Notes: a model not told the origin generated them from the sequence alone. A stretch of 64,000 bases of DNA from Symbiodinium natans (GCA_905221605.1 CAJNDS010002080.1:475001-539000), one strand, 5' to 3'. Counted from the stretch's first letter, positions 1 to 11,283 are shown. Translations and numbers: made by a program.

Positions 1-631
1 ACAAAAATCCTAAACCCTAAACCCTAAACCCTAAACCCTACACCCTAAACCCTAAACCCTGAACCCTGAACCCTGAAAGCCTAAACCCTAAAAACCCCCA
101 AAACTCCAAGCCCGTGGGGGCCCGAGATCCTGGCCCCTTGTGCCCTTTGGGCCCTGGAATCGTCTCTCCAACAGCCAGGGATTATGACTGCCATTGTTGC
201 TCTTATGAGAACTCTATGAGCAACATGTAGAGGGTGGCTTGAAGAAATTGAATGGGGTTTTGTTGGGGGGGGGGGGTCATTATCGTGTAAGTATATATGG
301 GCTTCCGAAAATAGGGGTACCCTTTTGGGGGTTCCTTTTAGAAGGGAATCTGTTCTATTTTGGGTATGAAAAAAATTTGCCGGAAACCCTCCCAGAAATG
401 GACCATTAGGGAATACTGTTCCTTGAATTTTGGGGGTTTGGGGTTTAAGGTTTAGGGCTTAGGGCTTTGGAGTTTCGATCCTTAAAAAGGACCATATTAG
501 GAGCATATTCAGAGGAACCCTTCAGGGGTACAACCCTAGGGACAGGAGCCTGAATCCCTTGACACATGGGGCTTCGGGGTGGCTTTTGGCAAAGTGCGTG
601 CACTTGCCAATTGGTGATGATTCTGTTGGTT

Positions 632-764
632 TAGGGTTTAGGGTTTAGGGTTTAGGGTTTAGGGTTTAGGGTTTAGGGTTTAGGGTTTAGGGTTTAGGGT
701 TTAGGGCCTAGGGTTTAGGGTTTAGGGTTTAGGGTTTAGGGTTTAGGGTTTAGGGTTTAGGGTT
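632..764. repeat. TTTAGGG tract
   Basis: About 19 units, one with GCC in place of GTT. With the CCCTAAA run at 1-93 it brackets a 530-bp island (95-630) that holds palindromic remnants (295-380, 480-560) and no gene I can support. Confidence 0.9.
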
Positions 765-1022
765 TTTCTGGCAGCCAGATTCTGGCAAGGCTCTGGCCTT
801 GCCATAAGCCCCGCTGACTTCGATGCATATGTACATATGTTGCACACACCCACATCGCCTGGAACTAAGCACCCTAAACTCCTAAACCCGACATACACGC
901 ACACGCATGCCTACGTACTACGTACATCCCTGCGAGCATACGTACATGCACAGGCTTGAGCATCCGCTCAGCGAAACGAAGTCCTCCACCCACTCACGCA
1001 GCCACCCGGGTATCCCCGCAAC

Positions 1023-1072
1023 CGCTGCGCCAGTATGTAAACCATCTCGCCACCCATGTTCACAATGAGCAC
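1023..1072 (-). CDS. OSCP1-like N-terminal exon (fragment)
   Basis: A 50-nt minus-strand exon with acceptor CAAG|GT and donor CG|GT, reading VLIVNMGGEMVYILAQR. The N-terminal motif of OSCP1/NOR1 proteins (organic solute carrier partner 1) is a near-invariant LNxGGEMxYILxQRL, which fits. No second exon was found in the remaining 1 kb, so the gene would continue beyond the left edge. The identification rests on one motif. Confidence 0.55.
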
Positions 1073-1082
1073 CTTGAGGGGA

Positions 1083-1435
1083 GAACCCTAAACCCTAAAC
1101 CCTAAAAACTCAAACCCTAAACCCTAAACCCTAAACCCTAAACCCTAAACCCTAAACCCTAGGGTTCTTAAGGGAGGAGGGGCGGGGTTTCAAGGGCGGC
1201 AACCCAAAACTCCCCAATACTCCCCACCACTCCCTAAGGCTCCCTAAGCTTCCCTAAGGTTTCCTAGGTACCTACCCCCCATGAAGCCCTAAACCCTAAA
1301 CCCTAGACCCTGAACCCTAAACCCTAAACCCTAGACCCTAAACCCTAAACCCTAAACCCTAAACCCTAAACCCTAAACCCTAAACCCTAAACCCTAGACC
1401 CTAGACCCTAGACCCTAAACCCTAAACCCTAAACC
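1083..1435. repeat. CCCTAAA tracts with a G/C-rich insert
   Basis: Tracts at 1083-1160 and 1287-1435 (with CCCTAGA variants) separated by a spacer rich in CTCCCTAAG-type sequence. The end of that spacer (about 1255-1285) recurs near 63,895-63,930. Confidence 0.85.
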
Positions 1436-1575
1436 TTGAAAACTGTAGGAAGCCCCAACCCTTAAGAACCCGATTAGAGGAGTGGGCTTGAGGTGGGAAT
1501 TGGGATTAGGCTTGGGGGGCATTCGAACTTCTGGGCCCCTCCAGCCTCACTTTTAAAGGCCCCCAACCCCACAGC

Positions 1576-1674
1576 TTGGAATGTTCCCCCTTTTACTAAC
1601 GGCCCATCGTAGAGATTATCATAGGGGTACTATAATCCCTATGAAGGACTGTTAGTATGAGGGGAACATCCCAA
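1576..1674. mobile_element. Family A palindrome
   Basis: Ends TTGGAATGTTCCCCC / GGGGAACATCCCAA with an ATTATCATAGGGGTACTATAAT core. Confidence 0.8.
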
Positions 1675-2041
1675 CGTGCTTGAATTCCGGTGGCCTGAAA
1701 GGACTAGGAGAGGTTTAGGCTATTTTAGGTTTTTCGGTTTGGGGTTTAGGGGATTCAGGGGATTCAGGGGGATTCAAGGGATTCAGGGGATTCAGGGGAT
1801 TCAGGGATTGAGGGTTGAGGGTTCAGGGCTTGAGGGATTTTGGGTTCAAGTTATAGGGTTTGGTCGACCATTTGCCCCCCCCCAGCCCTGAAGCCCACCC
1901 CTATGCAGCATGTAACCTCTCATGCCTGTGTCCTCTGAAGGGCATGCGGCAAGGGCAGCTTCCATCTGGATGCTCTACCCAAAAGCATGCGCCTCCTTGA
2001 GGTGTTAAGGAAACCAAGAGGTTTCGTGATCCGGGTTTATT

Positions 2042-2317
2042 ATGCGAACCCCGGTGCAATGGTGCAACCACGCCCTGGTGCAGGATCACGGTCCGGTAGT
2101 GAAACTATGCGAGGGCATCATCTGTGTGAAGAGCCGGCAGATTGCAGCAGTGGTCTTCGGAAACTTGTATATGAAGCTTCTCACACCTGTCACACCATGT
2201 TTCAAAAGCTTCTTCCTCTTGCCAAACGATCAGTGGCTGGTCTTTGATGCCACACAAGGTCCTCCACCAGCACCTCCGCCAATCGCGGTGGCACCACTTG
2301 GAGGTTCAGGGTATTGA
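2042..2317 (+). CDS. Possible NTF2-like exon, cut by a palindromic element
   Basis: Open frame with VVFGNLYMKLL, then FKSFFLLPNDQWLVFDATQ, resembling the last strands of the NTF2 fold (F-x-x-F-x-L-x-P ... VFND). The stop comes from a family B palindromic element that starts at about 2282. There is no upstream domain and no clear acceptor. The match is loose; it could equally be an unrelated open stretch. Confidence 0.3.
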   Translation: MRTPVQWCNHALVQDHGPVVKLCEGIICVKSRQIAAVVFGNLYMKLLTPVTPCFKSFFLLPNDQWLVFDATQGPPPAPPPIAVAPLGGSGY

Positions 2318-2512
2318 AAATCCAATTATAACTGTACTTATAAGCCCCCCGAAGTCCCCTAAGCCCCCTACGCAGGTTACAAGTAGAAATTGGGATGTTC
2401 CCCCTTATACTAACAGTCCTAAATAGGGATTAGGGGGTACCATAATCCCTATTAGGAATGTTAGTATAAGGGGGATCATCCCGAAGTAGACCTATAACTG
2501 TGGTTATAAGTA
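2282..2512. mobile_element. Family B palindrome interrupted by family A
   Basis: Left arm CTTGGAGGTTCAGGG, family A insert at 2390-2485, right arm ending CCATGAACCTCC. It overlaps the 3' end of the possible NTF2-like exon. Confidence 0.8.
2390..2485. mobile_element. Family A palindrome nested in family B
   Basis: A complete family A copy inserted in the centre of a family B element (2282-2512), whose arms resume on either side. Confidence 0.8.
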
Positions 2513-2588
2513 CCCATGAACCTCCTGGCAGCTGCAAGGAGGCGCTCACGCTCCGTTGCGCGGGAGGCGCTCTCCGAAAGTGGTTGTG

Positions 2589-2778
2589 CTTGGAGGTTCA
2601 TGGTACTTATTAACCAGGTTTAGGGTCTAGGGGTTAGGGTTTAGGGTTTAGGGTACTTATTAACCAATTTTACCTGTACTTATAACTGCAATTATCGCCA
2701 TCTTCGGGCACCTAAGGGACTGATCAGTGGGCTATATGTACAGTTCTAGCTGGTCAATAAGTACCATGAACCTCCAAG
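2589..2778. mobile_element. Family B palindrome with telomere-like insert and 13-bp duplication
   Basis: Arms CTTGGAGGTTCATGGTAC and CCATGAACCTCCAAG. Inside the left arm a 37-bp TTTAGGG-type insert (2617-2653) is bracketed by TACTTATTAACCA at 2604-2616 and 2654-2666. Confidence 0.85.
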
Positions 2779-3719
2779 TGCAGCTGTAGCACATTCAACT
2801 GCTCGCGCAAGTCTGTGAGTAGCGCCCGTGGGTTCCCTGCTACCCCCAGCCCCCCCCCCCCCCCAGGTTCCCCTACAATGCAGGCTATTTGGGGATAATT
2901 AAGGCTAAGTAAGGAAATTTAAGGCGGGGTAGTATAGGGGGGAAACCCATGATGAAATCCTAACAAAGCCCAGAAGGAGGGAACCCTTAGGAACCCTCAA
3001 AGGAACCCTCAAGACAAAGACCCCAACAAAATCCTAAACCCCCCCAAAGCACTCCCAACAAAAAAACACAAGAAAGAAACAGCAAGCCGCTATAAACCCC
3101 AAACCCTGAACCCTAAGCCCTAAACCTTAACCCTAACCGCTAACCCCCCCCCCAAAAAAAAAAAAAAAACACCCACACACACAAGCCCCGAAACACAAGA
3201 GCCACAAACGAGCCTCCCAAGACCCGAACCCCTGAGTGCCCGAAAACCCTAAACCCTAAACCCGAAACCCTAAACCACAAACCCACACCCCCTAAACCCT
3301 ACACACCCCCAACCCCAAACCCTAAACCCCAAGCCCTAAACCCCAAACCCTCAACCCTAAACCGCAAACCCTGAACCCTAAATCCCCCCAAATCCCCCCC
3401 TGAGGCTCCGAGCGGGCATGGCCATGAGAGCCCCGGAAGCCGTCATGGCGCCGGCGCCCTGAAGAAGGTTTAGGGTTTAGGGCTTGGGGTTTCGGGCATT
3501 TAGGGTTTAGGGTTTAGGGTTTGGGGTTTAGGGTTTAGGGTTTGGGGCTGAGGGTCCACCTGAAAGGGGGGAGTGCTTTAGGGGGAGCTGAAAGGAGTGC
3601 CGCGTGGTTGTAGAGGGCGTACGGCCTTAGCGACGTGTTTTGGGGGCCTTTAGGGCTGACTTTGGGGCTTGAGGATCTACAGTGTCTAGGATTGTGCGAC
3701 AATCATATCAAAAGTGGTG

Positions 3720-3981
3720 GAAGATGGATTGAGGTATGCGCGGATCCCAGGCCCCTTGTCGTTCGCCAGCGAATTTCTCGGTCAATGATGCTCTGCAGGA
3801 TTGCATTGACATCGGTGGAAGGCTTCTTGCTCTGGGCGGAAGCCTCGTGGGACTGCATTTCCTGCACGATCGAGACAGTCGCCTCGATGAGGGCCGTGCT
3901 CTTCAAAAGCTTCTTCACATTCTCAAAGTCCCCTCGGGGAATCATGTTGCCAACATCCAACATGCCAACCAAGAGATCCTC
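3720..3981 (-). CDS. Exon-like open frame, unknown
   Basis: Minus-strand frame beginning after GTGAG|G near 3981. It reads MLDVGNMIPRGDFENVKKLL and continues with a charged helical segment (EATVSIVQEMQSHEASAQ) to about 3735. Composition is protein-like and the opposite strand is less so. Not recognised; no partner exon was identified. Confidence 0.35.
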
Positions 3982-4112
3982 ACTTAGGGCTTAGGGATTA
4001 AGGGCTCAGGGCTTGTCTAGGGTTCCCACATGTAAGGGTCCCTTTACTTGGGTCCCCTGATATCTCTATACCATTATATCGAATAAGGGGCCATCCCCAG
4101 GGTCCAACCTTA

Positions 4113-4227
4113 CTTGGAGGTTCCGGGTACTTAGAACCCCAATGATAGCTTATAAGCCCCCGAAGTTCCCTTGTTAGGTTATAGGCAGACTTATAGGTGG
4201 GGCTATAAGTACCCATGAACCTCCAAG
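4113..4227. mobile_element. Family B palindrome
   Basis: 115 bp, CTTGGAGGTTCCGGG to CCATGAACCTCCAAG. An open minus-strand stretch abuts it at 4228 (QQQHGCCHCSKMFYTW), with the element supplying a GGAG|GTTCAT donor. Confidence 0.8.
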
Positions 4228-5049
4228 TATAGAACATCTTGGAACAATGGCAGCAACCGTGCTGCTGCTGGAGGCTTCTGTTTGTGGTTGCTTGGGAGGT
4301 TGGAGTTTTCTGGGGCTGTTTTGCTTCAGCAACCCACCCTAGACCCATTGAAGCCCTTATACCACGGAGACCGCACTGAACCCAAAAATCACACCCCAAA
4401 TACTACGCTCTCGGCAACACCGAAACGCCCTAGCCCGAAACCACTCCACACCTAAAGCCCCAAATCACAAGCCCCAACAACCTCAAAGCCTCAAAACTCT
4501 TAGCCCGGCCTGGCCCCCCCAACTGGGTCGTCCCCGTGCCCCCCAGGGCTCGAGCCACACCGTGGCCAAAGCAGTCGCTGGGTTTAGGGTTTAGGGCTTA
4601 GGGTTGAGGGTTGAGGGCTGAAGTCTAGGGGGGGCGGGGGGGGGGGGGGGGGGGGGTGGGGGGGGTTGGGGGTTCAGGGTTTGGGGCTTGGGGTTTAGGG
4701 AGGTGTACTTGCAGGATCATGGGTACGCATTGCTCTACGCAGGGAAACTGTCCCTAGACGCCAAGTTGTAACCCTACACACAAGTACCCTTACACCCTGA
4801 ACCCTAAACCCTCATCAACCTCCAGGTAGGCAACCCTAAGCTCAAAGCAATGAACTCCGAAACCCTAAACCCCAAGACCTAAACCCTACACCCTCAAGAA
4901 GTAAACCCAAAAATTCTACCTGGGACTCTCTTTACCTACGGTTTTTGTGGGTTATGACTACTAACTATCGATATGAACAAAAGGGAGCCGTCGGGTAGAG
5001 GCTTTGCGGTATAGGGCTGCATGGGCACTGGGGATAGGGGGGGGCCCAA

Positions 5050-5285
5050 GCGGGCCCCAAGGGGTTCAAAGGGCTCAAGGGGTCCAAAGGGCTCAAGGGG
5101 TCCAAGGGGTTCAAGGGGTCCAAGGGGTTCAAGGGCGATTCAACGGGTTCAAGGGGTCTAAGGAGGTTAAGGGGTTTAAGGGGTTTAAGGGGTTTAAGGG
5201 GTTTAAGGAGTTTAAGGGGTTTAAGGGGTTTAGGGGGTTTAAGGGGTTTAAGGGGTTTAAGGGGTTTAAGGGTTTAAGAGATGAA
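5050..5285. repeat. (GGGGTTCAA / GGGGTTTAA)n nonamer array
   Basis: Nine-base units, first GGGGTTCAA then GGGGTTTAA, giving spurious Gly/Phe/Lys open frames on the + strand. Confidence 0.85.
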
Positions 5286-5795
5286 GGACTCAGTGGTTCA
5301 GGGGTGTAGGGTTTAGGGGCTTGGAGGCTTGGGAGTTTTGTGGGCCTGGTTTACGGATGAAGGACTTCGGACTTGGGGTAGCTTAAGCGTTCTCCTAAAC
5401 CCAAGCCCTAAAAACCCTAAAACCCTAAAAACCCTAAAAACCCTAAAAACCCTACAAAACCCCAAAAACCCTAAAAACCCTAAAAACCCTAAACCCCTAA
5501 ACCCTAAACCCCTAAACCCCTAAACCCCTAAACCCCTAAACCCCTAAACTCCTCAACCCTAAAACCTAAACCCTAAACCCCCGAAACTGAAAGCCGCGGT
5601 GGCCCGATGATCTCGCCCGGGGCCTTGGTGTGGCTGAGGGTTACAGGGTTTATAGGGCTTATGGGGGGGTTTAGGGTTTAGGGTTTAGGGTTTAGGGTTT
5701 AGGGTTTAGGGTTTACAGGTCTGAAGAGCTGCCAGGGATTGGGACCCTTAATATTCTTCCCCTGTATAACCCCCTACATGCACCTTAAAGAGCCC

Positions 5796-6122
5796 CTACA
5801 TACCTAAGTCGCCCCCCAGATGACGGGTCCCTCCTTTCGTGCCTTGAAACTTAAAGTCTTGTAGCTGTAGGGCCGGCTTCTCAAGACTGCTAGGACTTCC
5901 CCACAGATTACGAGGTTGAGGGCTGCTCCTTGAAGAGAGGGTTGAAGGCTGCAGAGTTGAGGTCTTAGGACTTAGGATCCCGGCTTGGCGGTTTAGGGAC
6001 TTTAGGAGATCTAGGAATGGCATCGTACCGGTTGCCCCCTCCCCCCCCAACTTTCCGGAAAATGTAGGCAGGGTAGTATTACCTTTCATGTCGCGAAATT
6101 GTGGACGTAAAGCCGCAAACAT
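5796..6122 (-). CDS. Small ATG-led open frame, unknown
   Basis: 108 codons from a true ATG (MFAALRPQFRDMKGN), Ser/Pro/Leu-rich, ending GGDLGM. No recognised domain. It lies in a 500-bp stretch without telomere-like repeats, between tracts at 5665-5715 and 6285 onward. It may be a first exon or chance. Confidence 0.25.
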   Translation of the reverse strand: MFAALRPQFRDMKGNTTLPTFSGKLGGEGATGTMPFLDLLKSLNRQAGILSPKTSTLQPSTLSSRSSPQPRNLWGSPSSLEKPALQLQDFKFQGTKGGTRHLGGDLGM

Positions 6123-7107
6123 TGCTCGAGCATTATTGACAACCCTGAAACGCCATTCTCACTAACACCACCCTCAGTCTTATTGTTTCGGCGGTTTGGG
6201 GTTTAGGGATGTCTCCCCCTATACTAAGAGAGAACACAAGTTTAGGGTTTGGGCTCCCGCCGCAGCACTAAACCCTAAGCCCTAAACCCTACACCCTAAA
6301 CCCCTAGCCCATATATGCCCTACGAGGATTCCTCCCAGCTCCGGTAGGAAAGCTCTGCCAATCGAATCCGCTGGGTGGACGGCTTCGGTCCCCAGTTCGG
6401 CTGGGGATTTGGCCTCACTGCTCGCAAGCCCGACCAATTCAAACCCCAAAGCCCAAAACCCCAAATGCCCTAAACCCCAAACCCTAAACTCCAAACCCTA
6501 ACCCGCAAACCCTAAACCCCAAACCCTAAACCCTGAACTCCAAACCCCAAACCCTAAACCCCAAACCCTAAAGCGAAAACCCTACAACGCCATGTCAACT
6601 CAACCACCTACAGGGTTTGCAGTTGTCCAGCTTCCTGACACCCAAAAGAGGCAACCTTTGGAGTTTTCCCCGCGGGTTTGGAGTTTCAGGTTTAGGGTTT
6701 AGGGTTTAGGGTTTAGGGTTTAGGGTTTAGGGTTTAGGGTTTAGGGTTTAGGGTTTAGGGTTTAGGGTTTAGGGATCATGGGGGTCGGAGTAGCTACTTG
6801 TAGCATTCCCTTGTGTTCCCGCTATAGTTCTACGATATACTGACCCCCCGAAACCCTATTCTATTCATCAAGGCCGTCCCTAAACCCTATTAAGGACTCG
6901 TAGTGTAAGTGGGGGAACATCCCAAGCCCTATACTACACAGAAGAGCCAGTTCTAGGCTTCAGCCCTTGGGATTCTAGGGCCCCTGAACCCCAAGCCCTA
7001 AACCTTCAACCCTAAACCCGTGCGGACGGCGAGGTCATCACCCGTGGCGATGGTGGGCGCTTCTTCTAAACCCAAACCCTACACCCTAAACCCTTCCAGG
7101 CCTATGT

Positions 7108-7220
7108 ACATATGGGTGGTTGTCAAAATTATGCTCCCTTTTTGGATCCCTATTATAATACGGCACCTAATTTTTAGGGTACCCCAAAAGGGATCATAAT
7201 TTTGACAGCCACCCATATGT
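7108..7220. mobile_element. Palindromic element, ~31-bp inverted ends
   Basis: ACATATGGGTGGTTGTCAAA... at the left and its near-perfect complement at the right (two mismatches). Loosely related in its core (CCCTTTTTGG, GGGTACCCCAAAAGGG) to the copies at 50832 and 59103. Confidence 0.8.
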
Positions 7221-7743
7221 AAACACATAATGTGCGCAGGCCTGTTGTCAAGGCCCAGGAACCAAAACCAAGCAAAATCGGCACAGGACCACTCCAAGGC
7301 TGATTCGGGTTGAAGCTTCAGGGCTTACCGGGGGTTTAGGGTTTAGGGTTTAACTAGGGTTTAGGGTTTAGGGTTTAGGGTTTAGCGTTTAGGGTTTTAG
7401 TAGGGTTTAGGGCTTAGGGTTTAGACTTCGCTCGACGTCCGAGCCCGCGGCAGGAACTTGGCAACTTTGCCACTGCGCTCGCCCTGGCAAAGACAGCTGG
7501 GGTTTAGGGGATAGGGTTTAGGGTTTAGGTTTGTCTAAAAAGGGGTCCCTTTTTGGTATCTCTTTTTGAAAGGGTGCCGCCATTATCATGGGTACACAAA
7601 ACGGGACCTCAAGTTTAGGAAACTAACTACCCACATCTTGGCTCGAGACTAGGGGATAAAGACCCTCTCAATACGGGGTACCCTTGGGGAAAAGGACCCT
7701 CTCAATAATAAGTTCCTTGTTTAAGAGGAGCCAGGGCCTCCCT

Positions 7744-7937
7744 GGGGATGTTCCCCCTTATACGAACAGTTTAGGGTTTAGGGTTTAGGGTTTAGGGTTT
7801 AGGGTTTAAGGTTTAGGGTTTAGGGTTTAGGGTTTAGGGTTTAGGGTTTAGGGTTTAGGGTTTAGGGTTTAGGGTGTCCTTGATGGGAATTATACTCGGG
7901 GATACTATAATCCCTCTGAAGGACTGAGAGTATAAAG
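7744..7937. mobile_element. Family A palindrome split by a TTTAGGG array
   Basis: Left arm GGGATGTTCCCCCTTATAC to AACAG (ending 7769), then about 100 bp of TTTAGGG, then TCCTTGATGGG and the right half. The right terminus is lost into a CCCTAAA tract. Confidence 0.8.
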
Positions 7938-8575
7938 CCCTAAACCCTCAACCCTCAACCCTGAACCCTCAACCCTCAACCCTCAACCCTAAACCCTAAA
8001 CCCTAAACCCTAAACCCTAATCCTAGCTAGGAGAGACTCTTGGGGGTCATCATGAATCCTTGACTTTCTGGGTTTCCTACACCACGCCCAACTTATGGAG
8101 GCCCTCTGACATCCCAGAAGCCCTAAACCCTAACCCCTAACCCCTAAACCCCTAACCCCTAAACCCTAAACCCTAAACCCTAAACCCTAAACCCTAAACC
8201 CTAAACCCTAAACCCGTTGGTGCCGATGATGCTTTGGGGGAGCTTGGGCTTCTTTTTTTTGGCAAAGAGGCTCTGCATCACAAGCCGCCCAGTGCCTGAT
8301 GCATCTCACGCAGCTTAGGTCTCAGATCCCTCGGAAACCCTAAGCCCGAAACCCCACACCCTAAACCCTAAACCCTAAACCCTAAACCCTGAACCCTAAA
8401 CCTTAAACCCTGGAATCATGATTCACGGGCTGCCTCCGGCTCGGTCTTCCACTCCACAGGCCGCTGCAGCGTCAGCGGCTGGCCGGGGGGAGGCTTAGGG
8501 TTCAGGGGTTTAGGGTTTAGGGGCTTAGGGTTTAGGGGTCTAGGGTTTAGGGCTACTAGGGGTCCCTGGTGGGCT

Positions 8576-8782
8576 TTAGACTTTTTGGTGTGTTGGATTC
8601 GGAACTAAGGCTTGATAGATGCTTTCGAGGGCTTGGGAGTCTAGATTCTTGAAGAGGCTTGGAGAGGTGTGAACGAAGAGAAGAGATGCTCTATCTTGGG
8701 CACCCCAAGTCGAAATGACGGGGTCCGGAAACCATTCAGCTACGGCTCCGCAGAATTGTTGCTTGCAGTGCTTGTCTCTCAA
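8576..8782 (-). CDS. Exon-like open frame, unknown
   Basis: Reads KQQFCGAVAEWFPDPVIST and then FKNLDSQALESIYQALVPN. Aromatic-rich, non-repetitive and open for over 60 codons in otherwise repeat-dense DNA. No family recognised; splice borders unclear. Confidence 0.3.
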   Translation of the reverse strand: MRDKHCKQQFCGAVAEWFPDPVISTWGAQDRASLLFVHTSPSLFKNLDSQALESIYQALVPNPTHQKV

Positions 8783-8898
8783 GGTGTGTTTTCGCGTGTG
8801 CTGAGATGTTTTGCCAGTGGATACATCGGTCTGCCGTGAAATAGGCCTATCATGAAGGATTTTACCCCCTAGGCAGGAATAGGACCGTCCAAAAAACC

Positions 8899-8899
8899 A

Positions 8900-8928
<29 letters not shown>
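8899..8928. repeat. 30-bp poly-G run
   Basis: One of several long G or C homopolymers (also about 255, 2855, 4640, 17970, 42835). Such runs are prone to length error in assemblies. Confidence 0.9.
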
Positions 8929-8930
<2 letters not shown>

Positions 8931-9289
8931 TTCCTAGGTTCACCCTAAACCCTAAACCCTAAACCCTAAACCCTAAACCCTAAACCCTAAACCCTAAACC
9001 CTAAACGCTTGACTTCCAACTCCGACAGTGAGCCAGTATGGGCTTCAACTTGGGATGCTCCTCCTCAAGCTTTAACCCTGGACAGCCCTAATCCCCCCCT
9101 CCCCCCACAAACCTAATTGCCCAAACATGTGGAACTGGAATTTTCCGTGCCAGCATCCTCAACAAAAAAAAGGCCCCAAATATGAACAAGTGACACGGGG
9201 CCATATATACATTCACATAAACCTAAGATCACCCACTATCCTAAACCCTAAACCCTCAACCCTAAACCCTAGACCCTAAACCACTCATT

Positions 9290-10340
9290 ATTCTGGAATC
9301 AACCCGACGTCATCATAGGATGCTTACTAAAGCTTGTATTTTCTGGGAGACCCGAAGCCCAAACCCTATGCCTAGCCCTGTAAGCCCTTACTTCATGTGT
9401 GCTCGTAGTTCTACTGCTTGGAATCAGCAATCCGCTTGTCCTAAACCCTGTCAACCCGATGCCCTAGTCTTGGGGCTCTCAGCATTCTGCACGCGCCGGC
9501 CAAGGCATGCACCAGCCGGTCATTTGAACATGCACAGCTATGAAATCAAGGTTGCCCTTGCGACCTCTCGGCACCTGTCTAACCCTCTTCGCGAACTGAC
9601 GCGGGCTTCCACGCACCTGAAGGCCGCGTTTCGAAGCTCTCGCGCGCGCTAAACCACATGTAGCTGACGTGCCACTCAAGTCCGGAGAGCTCCCTAGCTT
9701 GCCTTGTTCACACGGGTTTTTATGACGCTGCACTTGTTTTTGACGGGTTTTCCTGGACCCTACAACACCTAAACAGAGAATGAGCGTACAACTGGCCATA
9801 AGAAGTATAGGCAGAGAGTGCTGGTATTGTTTTGGGGTCCTATGTGGACACTTCAACACGAGGCTGCTACCCCAAAGGGTCCTAAGTACCTACTTAGTAG
9901 AAAGTAGGGCTTCTATAATACGAATTACTACTATGGTTTGGGTAAGTGTCCCCCATATAGGTACTTAGGACCCTTTAGGTACAGGTATCATTGACATTGT
10001 CGGCATGGGGCTGTTTCGCGCAGTGGCTCTTACCCGACTTCTGTATAATACTAAGCCACAGTAATATAGGGGGCTGAATAATTAGCATAGGGTTTTGGGG
10101 GTTCTTCTAGTAGAGTTATAAAGGGACCCTGAGGTAATATTCTTAGTAATTGTTCCGACCCCGGTAGTACGCATGCAAGCAAGGACTTCCAGCAAGTAGC
10201 AGCAGTGCTTTCCATGCACGTGTACCTAAGAGGCCTTGTTTGGCAGCATGTGACCTGATCTCTCATGTTTGTCTTCAAACGGCCTCTGGCCTATGAAACC
10301 GTGACGACGAGGGTGCAGGATTTGGAGGTGGCCAATGATG
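9290..10340. other. 1-kb stretch without a supportable gene
   Basis: Free of telomere-like arrays. It holds palindromic remnants (9830-9985, with GGGTCCTA...TAGGACCC; 10060-10160) and overlapping open frames on both strands (9320-9652 +, 9479-9859 -) that I cannot tell from chance. A possible ATG-led exon at 10265-10346 (+; KRPLAYETVTTRVQDLEVAN) ends at a TGTAAG donor. Confidence 0.3.
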
Positions 10341-10716
10341 GCCAATGTAAGCCCTAACCCTAAACCCTAAACCCTAAACCCTAAACCCTATACCCTATAC
10401 CCTAAACCCTAAACCCTAAACCCTAAACCCTAAACCCTAAACCCTATACCTAAAGGACCAAAAGCCACAAAGCCCCAATAACCAAGTAGGCCGCTCCCAG
10501 CTGCCCAGGGTAGCTGCGAGTGCGCTTTAAGGTTTAGGGTTTAGGGTTTAGGGTTTAGGGTTTAGGGTTTAGGGTTTAGGGTTTAGGGTTTAGGGTTCAG
10601 GGTTTAGAGTGATGGTAGGTAGAATTGGGGTATATATGTGACACCAGATAATTCGGCAACTTTCAACCATTACAATACAAAGCCAATACCTTAAAGCCCG
10701 AAGCCCAACAACAACC

Positions 10717-10800
10717 CTTGCACCTTCTTCAACATCTCCGGAAGAGGGCAATGCCTTGCGAATGGGCTGCTTCGGGTATTTGGAGTTTCCCACAACAACG
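10717..10800 (-). CDS. Exon-like island, unknown
   Basis: 84 nt between an acceptor-like GGCTTCAG and a donor-like AAG|GGTT. Reads VVVGNSKYPKQPIRKALP and then SSGDVEEGA. Composition is coding-like, but the acceptor is not followed by G as in the HIR exons. Unassigned. Confidence 0.35.
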
Positions 10801-11283
10801 CTGAAGCCTAAACTTTAAACCCTAGACACTTAGACAAAGCCCTAAACCTTAAACCCTAAACCCTAAACCCTAAACCCTAAACCCTGGGGCTCTGGGTTTG
10901 GCTTTGGGCATGTGTTCATGCCTTGTGACCGGGAATGGGGACCAAGTTCGGCTCGGGTTTCTAAGTCGGTTTAGTGGGTATAGGGTTTAGGGCTTAGGGT
11001 TTAGGGTTTAGGGTTTAGGGTTTAGGGTTTAGTGGGTAGAGGGTGTCATGAATTAGAAGGCTCAGGGGTCAGAAGCTCTGAAACCTAAACCCCGAGTCCT
11101 AAACCCGAAGCCCTAAACCCTAGGTGTAGAAGAGGAGAGTGCTTAGGGTCTAGTACTATCGGGGTTGACGGCTAGGGGTCGACTTGTTGGAGAGTTGTAG
11201 GTCTTCAGGCTCTCATGGCACTCACTTCCACCCCGCTATAGGGTTTAGGGTTTAGGGTTTCGGGCTTAGTGTTCAAACTCACC

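Noticed and set aside
1-60. A true chromosome end at the left edge of the window
   Set aside because: The tract is short, contains variants, and is no longer or purer than dozens of internal tracts. Nothing marks it as terminal.
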